From assembly GCA_039619475.1 (NCBI GenBank), contig CM077115.1, positions 296,175,756 to 296,239,755 of the forward strand: DNA of 64,000 bases, given 5' to 3'. Position numbers and translations under genes: made by a program. Numbering within the stretch: the first letter of the stretch is position 1; every line of letters begins with the position of its first letter. The notes beneath the pieces were generated by a model. That model had not been told where the DNA came from and made no database searches. It worked only from the letters and a program-made list of their open reading frames with translations. This stretch comes from Icerya purchasi (Eukaryota; Arthropoda; Insecta; Hemiptera; Monophlebidae). This document shows positions 13,201-25,200 of the stretch, piece after piece.

Positions 13201-16200
13201 CATGTACGAAAAGAAAAATGTTTACAAGCGTAGTGAACTTATTTCAGAACTGATTTCTTACTTTCCCGCCGATAAAAAAGATGACATAGAAAAGTCAACA
13301 AAATGCAATTTTACTTTTAATCTTGAAAAAGAGTTTGGAAGTTCACTACATTTTAAATCTATAAACCGTACTGTTTACATCATACCTGATAATTTATCGT
13401 ACGATGAGCTTTTTGAGAAATATGTTTTAACGAAAAATCAGCTCGCTACTGCTGATGTTTAGAACAGTGAGATTTTCCGAGTAGTTAAAAAAATAAGAGA
13501 AGATGTGAAAGCAATTGACAGTGATCAAATTGCTTGGCCTCCATCTCCTTCTGAATTACATTCCGAAAGTATTGAAGTACCACACTCATTGAATTATTTT
13601 CTCGGATGCTTGCTTAAAGGAACATACCCCGAAGAATTACGACTTATATGGTCTATTTCACAAGATATTATTTATGCTATTTCGCATGGAAAAATCTCAA
13701 CTTCGAAACATATCTTACTTGCAATGGTTGTAAAATCATTAACAGGGAATGTCGAGCTTATTTCAATGCTAAATCGAATGGGTCACATTTGCAGTTATAC
13801 TAAATTGTTTGAAATAGACGCGTCATTATGCCTACAGAAAATTACATCTGTTAAAGATGGCCACATTCCTTTGCCTTATATTATTCACTTGGGTGTTCCA
13901 ACAATTGTTGCATTTGACAATATTGATCGAAATGAAGAGACTCTCAGCGGAGCGGAATCATCGCATCGAGTTAATGGAATCATAATCCAGAGTACGTTAG
14001 ATTCTTGTCAACCTCCGCGACTGACAATTCATGATAAAGATAGAAAAAAAAGAAATACAATAAATGCCATTAGTTCATCTATTCTCGATTATATCGCAGG
14101 TAAAATATACGATCCTCCTAGAATTTTGACTACTAAGCTTCCTCCAGAATGCCTCAATTTTTTTACACAGTCGAGACGCAAAAATATTTTTTAGATTTTA
14201 AGCAGGCAGTGTAACGCTAATATTCAAATTGTTAGTTCTTGGACAGGATTCAATATAATGACAAGAAACAATTTAACTGTTTCACGTGATACTGTTGCTT
14301 ATTTACCACCAATAAATAAACCTGCAACTGACATGTCCATAGTTTACGAAATTTTACGTCAAAGTAAACAAATCAAATCGAACTTGAATTAGATAATATC
14401 GTCGCTAGGCTATTTTTTCAAAGGCAATGGAAATCAAATGAGCCCGGCAACAAGAATTTGAGAATATATTTCTAATGATGTGCAGTTTTCATATAATTTG
14501 TAATCTATTATCGATAATTGGAAAATTATTCGGTAACGCGGGACTTAAGAATTGTCAGTTGAATCAAGTACTATTTCAGAAGGATCCATTTCTCAAGTGT
14601 TGGATGGAAAACAGTACAATCGCGCCGTTACATTACATAAATCCGTGTATGAAGCTTTCATGAGAATTATTTGGAACAACTTTTTGGATGACATCTGCGC
14701 TAAAAACATCCAACTTCCTTTAACACCTGAAGAAATGAACGATTTATTTGCTTCATTTTCTAAAAATATTTCTCAAGATAGTTTTGAAACACTTCTTAAG
14801 AAGAAAGAATTGAATACCGTTGTAAGCTTATTTGAGGAATATTTGAATAAAATGAAAAACGAAAATAGCTCACTTTCATCATTTTGGATGTTTTATGTCG
14901 ACTTAGTAGAGATTTTGTTAGGCTTAATTCGAGCTCATAGAGAGGGTAACTGGATGCTCTACCTTTATTCTTTAGAACAAATGATACCGTGGTGTTTCAG
15001 TTTGGATAAAATTAAATACCCTCGATACTTATCAATCCATTTTGCCGAACTATCTTGCCTAGAAAATAAAGATCCTGCGCTTCTTGAGTTATTTAAATCT
15101 GGACAATTTTCTATCCAGCTCAGATCAAAAAATCCATTTGCAAGAATACCCGTTGATCAAGCGCTAGAAGAAACGGCGAATAAAGATGAATAAAGAGCAG
15201 GCGGAACAAAAGGTTTTAGTTTGAAGCCTGGAGCAATATCTAAATATTACTTAACAGCAGAGTTTCGAGCGTCAGCTTTAGATAAAATGAAAGAGATTAT
15301 ACAATTTAATTAAAATAAAAATGTCGACCATCCTGATCTTCATAAAACACGAATTTTTAAAGACGAGAAGCAAATCTCTTCTCTAATTGAATTATTAGGA
15401 AATGAATGGACGAATCCTTTATTGATGCCATGGCACTCGTTCAAAAGTTATATGCAGAAAACCACACTTTTGAAGAAATTTCGGATCTAGTTTTATTTGA
15501 AGTGTTAAAAGTGGGAGCCGGTAGCAAAAGAATAGATGTAATTTTTGATACCTACGAAGATAGATCTATTAAAGATGCCGAAAGATTGTATAGAGGTGCT
15601 GATGAAGGAATTTCATTTCGTTCTTTCAAGAGAGGGCATAAAATCCAAAGTTGGAGAGGAATTTTAAAAAGCAGTCAAAGCAAGAATAAATTGGCAAAAT
15701 TTTTGGCGGAAAGTTGGCAAGATATGTTAATAAAAGGAAAAATTTGAAAAAAATCTTGTTTATTACATAAGAGAAATGCTTCAAAATAAATGCTAATGTG
15801 GTGGAAGAAGTACCAGAACTATCTTCATCACAAGAGGAAGCTGATACCAGAATGATGTTACACATTCAACACGCCTCGAAGTATTTTGCCAATGTTATAT
15901 GTACCGCAAATGGTACAGACGTTCTGATTTTGTGTGCTTATGCTTCCTTGAGTATCAAAGATTCTAATATTTACTTGAAACGTGAAAAAAAAAACGAATT
16001 CGACTTATTGATATCCGAAAACTAGTACACGTTCTGGGGGCAAAAATTGTGACAGTCTTGCCAGCAATTCATGCGTTTACTAGTTGTGATACTGTAAGTG
16101 CAATGGCTGGCCAACGAAAAATAGAAGCAGTGAAATTATTAATGAGAAATCAAGAATTTGAAACTTTATTTTCAATGGTCGGAGAAGATTGGACTGTGAG

Positions 16201-19200
16201 TAAGAAAACCCTCAATGAAGTGGAAAAATTTACTTGTCAATTGTATCTAAAGGGTTCAAAAATTGAAAGTGTGAATGAAGCACGTTACCTACTGTTCCGA
16301 AGCAAACAAGGGACTGTTAATTCAGTGCAATTACCTCACTGTCAGAATTGCTTCCATCAGCACGTTTTCAGAGCGAATTATCAAACAGCAATTTGGAAAC
16401 GATGTCTCGAAAATTTGACATATATTCATTGTAGACCTAAATTTCTTTCTTTCTTTATAGCGCCATACTGGACTATCCTGAAATATTTCTCCGAAACGTG
16501 GACAATAAGCGCAGAATACAAGAAAAGAATACAAAGTTTTGAGATGTGGGGCTATCGTAGACTTTTGAACATATCATGGAGAGATCACATTAGTAACGTG
16601 GAGGTACTAAAAAGGCTGAATACATCAAGAGCACAACTACTAGAAGACATCGATAACCAAAAGCATAAATCTTTAGCGCATAAAATCCGTGAAAATAGAT
16701 TGCTGATGGTGGCTATCCAAGGAAAAATCAACAAAAAGCCGATAAGAGGTCGCAGGAAACTGGAATGGATGACAACAGGCGCACAGAAAAATCTGAAGCT
16801 GCAACAAATGATTGATCTAGCAAGAAGCCGTTTAGTATAGACCAGTAGTTATTGCACGCAATCTTCTACAACAGAAGAAGCAACATGATGATGATGATGA
16901 CTCGAAAATTACCCCGTGATACTTGTCTTCATATTTATCTGGGTAATTTATATAAAATTATATCACTAATTTCAATGTTATCAAACTATAAAAGATTCTA
17001 CAACATTTACTCGCGGGTTCAATATAACGATAGAGGCAGAATGAGTCACGCGTCGTAGTTAAAAGGTAATGATGTACTTTCCACGACTGTTTTTTGGTAC
17101 TAAAAATAGCATATCTCGCTTTGTATCACAGATACAACTTTCGTGTAAATTTCATTGTAAAGCTTATAAAATTATCTTCATGTTTTATTTAAAGCATTTC
17201 CCCGTAAAAATTAATTATCACTCGAGTAATTCGGGCTAAAGACATTTTTGAGAAACAAAATATTCTTTTTTCCATTATTTCACAAAAGCTATTGGAGATT
17301 TAAAAAAAGTGTAGTGAACTAAAGTTGTTGTAAATGTAACAAGCTTTCGTTTGAAAAAAAGAAAATTAAAATCGGACGATTAGGAGTCGAGTTATGATCT
17401 AATATATGAATCGGGATGGCCGCCATTTTTAAAAGCTACCGCTTCCAAATGGCCATGATACTTTTTTACCATCTACATGTGCCCTTCTAACTGGGGTTTG
17501 AAGGAAAATTTGCCCCCCCCCAAATTATACTCAAAAATTGTCTGGCACATGGACTATAAGCCTAGAATTGCATATTAAATAACGAAATGTTATGTTTTTT
17601 CAATTTTATCATATACAGAGATAGATGCTGAAATCCGTTCTGGAAGATCGCATCGAAGCCTTTGAATTATATTCATGTAGATGTACGCTAAAAATTCTAT
17701 GAACCCGCAAGGTTATCAATGTAGTGGTCCCGGGAAGAATGAAACATTATCCTGAATTACTAAACTCTATTAAAGAAATAAAGTTGTGTCACTTGGGTCA
17801 CAGCATGAGAGGATCCAAGTATGAGACATTGCTCCTCATTATAAAAAGAAAGATCAATGGTAAATTAAGAGCTCACGACCAAATAGCGATATGGTTTTAT
17901 CTAATTCACCTATTCTGCTATGTTCAAGGAATAGCTATATTAATCGTCAACTTTTGAGACTGAAGTAGTAAACGAAGAAAGAAAATTGTAAAAAACAAAA
18001 TATCATACGATTTAAAAATCAATATTATCAACTAGTTATTTTTGTACAAAATAACCACTAGTCGACAACTGCGATCTACGAAATAATCAAATAACTTAGC
18101 CTAAACGATAATGTGTTTCGTAGAATCGAACTAATAAGCGTTATTCGATATATATATACGCGTTTTATGAAGTATCTATATATGGGCTAAGATAGACTAC
18201 GCATGGATTAACTAGATTAAATTGTGTAGAACTAAACCTTTAGGATCAAAATTTTTTGTTCTCTGAAAAATTGTTTTTAGTACATACGGAACTATTTAAA
18301 TTATAATTATTAATCCATTTTAAGTTTACACTGTGATATCCACAGGTTATACTAAACTTTTTAAAATATATTATAATACGTCATCGTCCATTTTGAATTA
18401 AAACATTACGCCATTATTTATAAACTAAATTAATATTTGTCCGGGAAAATATTTTTTTTATCAAAATTAGAAACTGTTCATAATCTTATAAAAATATTTT
18501 TATACTAGTAACGCACAATTTCAAAACCTTATAAGAATTATACACGCTACTATAAACTTTAGTATAACATAATCTAGATCTAAATTAGGTAAAACTCTTT
18601 AAAACAACATAGTGTAATCAAATTTATTTGATCAACGATTATATTGACAACTGGAAACATTGTTTTTAAAAACTTTTGTTTTATTTATAGGAGAAAACAT
18701 TTGTGTAAAACGCATATTAAAATGCCGAAAAATTGTAATTTAAAAAACAAAAAGAATTATATATTACAATCTTCATTATAAAATAGTTTCTGTAAATGGC
18801 TGTAAGGAAATCGATCAACATCAACTGTCAACAGCATTTGAAAACTAGCAATGTCAACGATAATTTATAGTGTAAACGAAACTGTATCTGGAAAAGTAAC
18901 TAATAAAAGAATTGGAATAATAAAGAACATGATCGTATAGGCTAAGAGGAAGTAATATAGGATTTCCGTTATTGAAAAGAATGTCGGTAAGGACTGATTT
19001 ATAGGTAAAAGTACTTTAATGGTAAAATCAAGCAGATAAATGGTTCCATGAGTCAAAATTTATTCTGGATAGTACGAGAAAATTAAAATAACACACTAGT
19101 TTTTACTATGTTCCTCCTATCAGGCCAATAATAACTTATTATATTTTGGTGTTTATTATTTTAACTTCTCAATTTAAGATAATTGTTTGTTATTTTTTTT

Positions 19201-22200
19201 TTAAAACACTAAGAATATATTTTTTAACTTCAACTGAATTACATTTTTTTAATGATTATATTGAAAAAAATAAAATATATACCCGAATCATTATGGACGT
19301 AAGATGATAAAGACTGAATAAGACACGATTTAGACAGCAGGTCAGTAAAAGCCAATGGCAGTTCGTAATGATTAATCATTCTGTCATTTTCTTCGCGTAT
19401 AGTAGGCATTATTTTGGTGTAATATTCTTCGGGATTTTCTTGTAATACTTCATCTGAATTTATGTAATATGATAATACCTGCATAAAAAACATTCAAATT
19501 ATTTAAGAACCAATATCAAAAAATCAAAAAAAAAAATCGAGTATTATTTTTTGGGTACAAAATAAAAAAAATAAAAATTAGCGTATATTTATATTAAAAA
19601 AAAACGTAAACTGCGATTTAAGCGTATTAAGAAATAGAATGCACGTTTACATAAAAAATATAAATGGTACAAATAAAAATCTTTTTTATCGTCATAAATT
19701 AACAATGTAGTACAAAAAAGTTTGTTTCATTTTGAGTTTTATTCTACTTCGTATTTAGAATAACATAAGTCTAGGTATCTAGTTTTACAAGACATTTAAG
19801 ATGTTTCTCTAAATATTCATTACTATATATAATCGCTACCGATTGCAAAAAAAAAATAATAAACGATTAAAATATTAATTTCATAAAACATTTCTATTCA
19901 TAATTTACAATGACTATATGAAATAAGGTAAGAAACCAATGTAATTGTATCGGAAATATACTGCTTATATTAAATGTAATTTTCGGCATCCTTCTTCAGA
20001 TATAGTCACATTTTTTTACTTTATTTCAATTAATTAAAACATTCTTAAGATACAAAAGTGAACTGTATTCTGCGTTATTAGTATATCAGTATTAAGAAGT
20101 AGTAAAAATAAATTTTTAAAACAGTACTGCTACAGTAATCCTTGACCTTTTTAAATCGTGGAATTCTATAAAATCATTTTTTCCCCTGTGGAACCCTATG
20201 TTTTTATATTGATCTTGTAACATACATTCGTCTTTTTTCTTCGGATACGTTTTACAAATAAATCCTTGAAACGGATACATGACCTGATATTTTATAAATA
20301 AAAATTATTTTGTACTGATATCACAAATGCGAGTTGTATTTAAAACATTTTCATTGAAGAGGAAGAATCCATAATCCACAAACTGAAAATTTCATAAGCG
20401 ATTAGAGTATTAGCGAACTCCACAAGTAAAAAAATTTAGCCAAAAAAATGATAACGGAAGTAAATATAGGATTGTCCTTTGTACGTCATTAAAAGGATTT
20501 CAGAATGCGTGAAAAATGTTTCTTAGAACTTCGACGAAAATGTAACTTAAAATGCTGAGCTATGAAGGGAATCTGTGTTTATAAAAAAACACTGAGTTCT
20601 TGTGGCATTAAAGTTACGAAAACTAACTGAAGACGTGGTGTAATTCTATATTTACAACTAACAATGAAAAAATTAGCCATATGTAAGTTATTATTTTAAA
20701 ATCTGTTTTAAGCATTTGGTTCTGAGAGTTTTTTCACGGAACTTTTGCGTGTTTCTGCGGACTCCTGGGTCGAAGCAATAGTTTGAGATTTCAATAAAGT
20801 TACTAACCAAAGCGCTAAATAGGTAGTAAGCATTAATCTCGACGAACACAATTCAGCAGCAAATATTTTTTGAAATAGCATGCATATTTTTAAAATTAAG
20901 TAGTTCTATGGGAGGAAAAAAAATCAAAATTTAAACTTTTAAAATTGAAATTAAATAAAAGAATTCTATATAAATGGAAGGAAGTATGTGTAACATCGGA
21001 AATAATTGATTTTTAAAACTTTGAATACCGCTGGCAAGCTTAAAATTTAAAATGAAAAATAAAATGAATTCTATAGATCGTTGACATAGCATCAGCGATC
21101 GTAATGGTTCATAGTGTGCTAAGCCTAATGACATTGAAAAAATTAAAAGAACAATATTATTACTTTATCGGATTTCTCTGACACTGAAATATTTCAGCAG
21201 ACTAGGTAGACGTGGGAATGACCTAAACTTAAAATTTCATGTCTGACAATTAAGTAATACAGTTATTAAATTACTGCATGATTGTAATGGATGCAAAGAA
21301 CACGCCCTCGAAGTAAATTAGAAATTCAACACAACTTTTTGCTAAAATATTTTATCAAAAAAAAAAAAAAAAAAAAGTAATTAAGAAACTGTAATAATTT
21401 TGTTCCGTAAATTTCAAAAACGATAAGCATTTCTGTCAAAATTTTAAAATACGAATAAAGGAAGGGAACATTTCTTTCTATGCTACTTTTACCGGAAACT
21501 TAATAAACCGATTAGCGATTTCCAAAATGATAAATTTTGATTTTTCTTTTTTATCATATACCTGCTTTTAGCGCGGTAGTCTTAATTAATGTACTTAACT
21601 ACAAAATCAGAAGTCACGTGTTCGGGACTTATTTCATTCCGGATCCTAGTTGCCTCCAGGTTGAATCAGCCTGAAATAATTGGGTACCAGAGAAATCTGA
21701 GAAAGTAAAGGCGAGCGGAAGAACAGAACTGGGCTCAGTATTTTAAGCTTAATACATTGTGAACCTTAACTTCACAACCCCCGACGCCCTGCCAAGGGTA
21801 TAGGGAACTGACTTGCTTTTAAATAATTTCAACTTATAAATTCGCCTTTTTTCCATTTCTTTTTAATATTTATCACAAACATTCCCATTAAAATAAATTA
21901 ATTTTAAATACATTTATCAATTCGTTGGTAATTCGCTTTGTCCGGTGAAAGTAGATGGTTCTAAATATTTCTTTGCCCGAAGGTAAATTTAAATACCACC
22001 GATTTTCAAAAATTTCGTAGTTTACGATCAATTGGCGTTTCGTTATCTTCTACATTAGCCCACGCATTAAAAACAATATGCACTAACATCGCTTCTACTA
22101 TCCGGTAAGAGTTGAGCTCAAGGATTTACGTATTCGAAACAACATACGTCAAACGTCTAGTTTAAGTAATAATTACAAAGTAAAAAGAATTATGTTTGCT

Positions 22201-25200
22201 TAAGTTTCTTCAACCGTAGTTGAAATCACGGCTTCCAACTAAAATCAAAAACTAACCTATTACACGCGGTTTTATTTTGACGCATCTAGTTAACGAAAGC
22301 TGTAGGAGAATAGATTATTATTCATTCCTCATTCCTTTAAAATTATGTATGCATCTAGTTTTTTTTTTTAGGTATTGTCGCATCAGTTCTCATCCACCAC
22401 CTTCTTCCAAATATTTCCCCATTAAGCACAGTGTCCTTTTTCTTTTTTTTTTTTATCAAACAGCGGAAAAAATGGCAAAATCAAGCGTAACTTATACAAT
22501 CAAAAAATTTTGAGAATCATGAAAAATTAAAACACTTACCTGCAAAAATACGATCACGTGTTTTTCTTCTAATTTTTGCCGGTTCAAGGCTTGTTCCACA
22601 TTCCAACTTTGAGCCGTACTGCCCGTGCCAAAACCGGTTCCCTTTGCCCAGTACGTGTTTGACTTTTCTTCATTACGTTGAATATTCATATTTGAGTAGT
22701 ATTGTTTAATAATGTTTAGCAACCACTGAAAAATTCAGATATATTAATTATGTGTAAAACTTTTCTAATGAAAATAAATAAATAAATTATGGCGGAATAA
22801 GTACAAAAGTTAGTCGGAAAAAAATGTTTAAAAAAGAAAAAAAGAAAAAAACGTACCGAATATTTACTGTTAGGGCCATCGAAATCAATTTTTTCTGGAT
22901 GATGCGTAAACACTGCTAAACAAGCGAAAATAATATGAATGGCTCCAACATGCAAAGCATAACGTCTCAAAGCGCTGCCATGATCCGTCGTAAGTGGTAT
23001 TGTTTTAAACACTGTTCCCATTGTTTCGAACGGCAGAGTAGATAATGAATTCAGTAACTCGGGGTTGGTGTTAATGACTGAAATTAAAAACGAATGAAAA
23101 ATGAAATGCTAAATTTAAAAAATAAAAAAAAAGTAAAATTATTACACTTACAGAAGACAGGCATGAAAAACAAATGCCTACGTATACATTGAAAGTACGT
23201 TAATAATTACATTAGCATTAAGTCTACGAATATTACAATAGGTGGTCTTCACTTAGAGATATTATTAATTCGCTATTACACGAAGTTTATTTTGAATAGT
23301 ATTACTTGCAGCTATTTCTGTGTGAAAGCGAATGCTCTTTTACATCATTGTATTTATGTTCGCGAAGAACTACGAAATGCTTCTTTTCCCATAGTAATAG
23401 TCGCGATTAGCGACATTGACAATATAAAAGTTTCATTTCGAACATAAATAAAATGTGTATGGTGTCCTTTTAGCTAATAAGCTAAATCGGGGTGGACGTG
23501 CAGACATACATAAAGCAAGTCCGTGAAATGGGAAAATTTAAAAAGACTCGACACATCTTCTTTGTGGCATTATATCGCATTTATTCAGGAAATATGGTCA
23601 ATAATGTGTAAATAATTTCAGTTGTGTACCTTCGTTAATATCTAAATTGCCGCCGATCGCTAGTCGTAACAAACAAATTGCAGTCTTGCGATCCTTTATC
23701 AAGGCTGCACCGTAGTTCGGCAACTTCATAAATTGCCCAAAGGCAATCAACGAATGCGGCGGAATTACTGAGATAATACTGTTTTCTAATTGAACCATTT
23801 TATTTCCAGCAGCACTACTAGGAGTGCTGGATTCTCCAGTTTTATCAGACTTCTCGGGTTTTTCAATTTTATCCAGCTTATCGTCCCAAACATCGTCCTG
23901 CAATACAAAAAATTAGAGACCATAATATCAATTAAATAAAACGAAATTACACGAACAATTTTCATTAAATTTACATGAAAATGCTGAATAAGATAAAAAC
24001 GTTAATTAGCGAAATTTAAATTTACCAATTCCGTTCAAAGTAGTTAACACAGATAATTCACAGCGATTAAAAATACGAGTTTTTAAATGCTAAAGTAGGT
24101 TTTTTTTTTTTTTTTGTATTTCTTCAACTCGCCTTAATAAACAGAATAAAAATATAAATTTAGATGATTGATATTACTTTAATTTATTCAACAGGTTTCG
24201 ATCTTAAATTTTATAAATTAAATTCCGAATAATTATAGTTTGGTTAATTACAATAAAAAAAAATATATATATTTTTATTAAGAATTCACAAATCAAATAC
24301 ACCTGTTACTTTTACTTATTTATTACTTATAAATAATTTGCGGATAACTGTGTTAAAAAAATGTATACCCTCGTATATTTGTTACCCAAAATAAAACATT
24401 TAACATTTCGGACAGCTTATACTGACTACCATCAGAAGTGAACCCCTCTGATGATGGTCAGTATAAGCTGTCTGAAACGTTAAATGTTTTCTTTTTGGTA
24501 ATAAATATACTTCATTTTTTAAACACAGTTGTGCGCAAATTATTTATAATGGTTAATCACTGTGAAAGTTTTAAACGTTTCATAATTTATTACTTCTTGT
24601 ATTACTTTCTACATGTCATTTAGTACTTCAGTGTAGTTGTTTTGAAATCATTAATTTTTAAATATTATGTAAAAAAGTTTTAAATTTATTTATTTTTTAA
24701 GCCATCAATGAAAAATTTGTTCGGAAAATTGACTGTGCATATTTGTCCGAAATGTTAACGCGCAATACATCGAAAATAATAACACGGTTATAAAAATTTT
24801 ATTATTTTTAAAATATTGAATATCAATTTATATTCAAAGTTATCGATTCTACACTGCTTTTAAAATTAAAATCTATAATCGTTCCGCTTTGCTTAACTTC
24901 CTTACATTAAAATCTTCTTTTGGTCGGAACTGAATGTTTGATTCGACCCTAGTATAAATAATTTATATCGCCCTATAACTCGAACAAATTAATCATACGA
25001 TTTGTATTATTTTTGGCGCAGGATATTGTAGGAAAAAAAATTACCGTTAAATCAAAGAAATTGTTTTCGAAATCATCAAATTTCTTCCACACTGAATCTG
25101 ATTCTTTACGAGTAGTAAGTAACGCGGATGAGGCTTGTACGGGAGTTTGGCAAACAACCGGAATATTGTGAGCGATCAATTCAATGCCGCCATTTTGAGT

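Larger units (their letters stand above)
11798..17556 (+). mobile_element. Academ-like DNA transposon with 515-bp inverted repeats
   Basis: The ends are inverted copies: 11,798-12,311 and 17,040-17,556, both starting tagtccatgtgc and highly similar for about 515 bp. Flanking bases 11,795-11,797 and 17,557-17,559 are both TAA, a 3-bp target duplication. The interior has broken frames of a large invertebrate transposon protein family (separate entry), including an XPG/PIN-like nuclease segment. Academ transposons are known to have 3-4 bp target duplications and, in one branch, an XPG nuclease, so the assignment is reasoned and not searched. An RTE-like tail inserted at 16,416-16,900. Confidence 0.8.
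6226..19282 (-). other. 13-kb Bruce intron hosting a nest of transposons
   Basis: This intron separates NDS from [10 protein letters not shown]. Besides the elements listed separately (MITE, RTE-like relic, Academ-like transposon, retrotransposon tail), 6,226-8,784 and 17,960-19,282 hold AT-rich sequence with short ORFs but no recognised gene. A purine-rich tract lies at about 7,940-8,260. An ORF at 6,954-7,154 (minus) is unrecognised. Confidence 0.7.
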
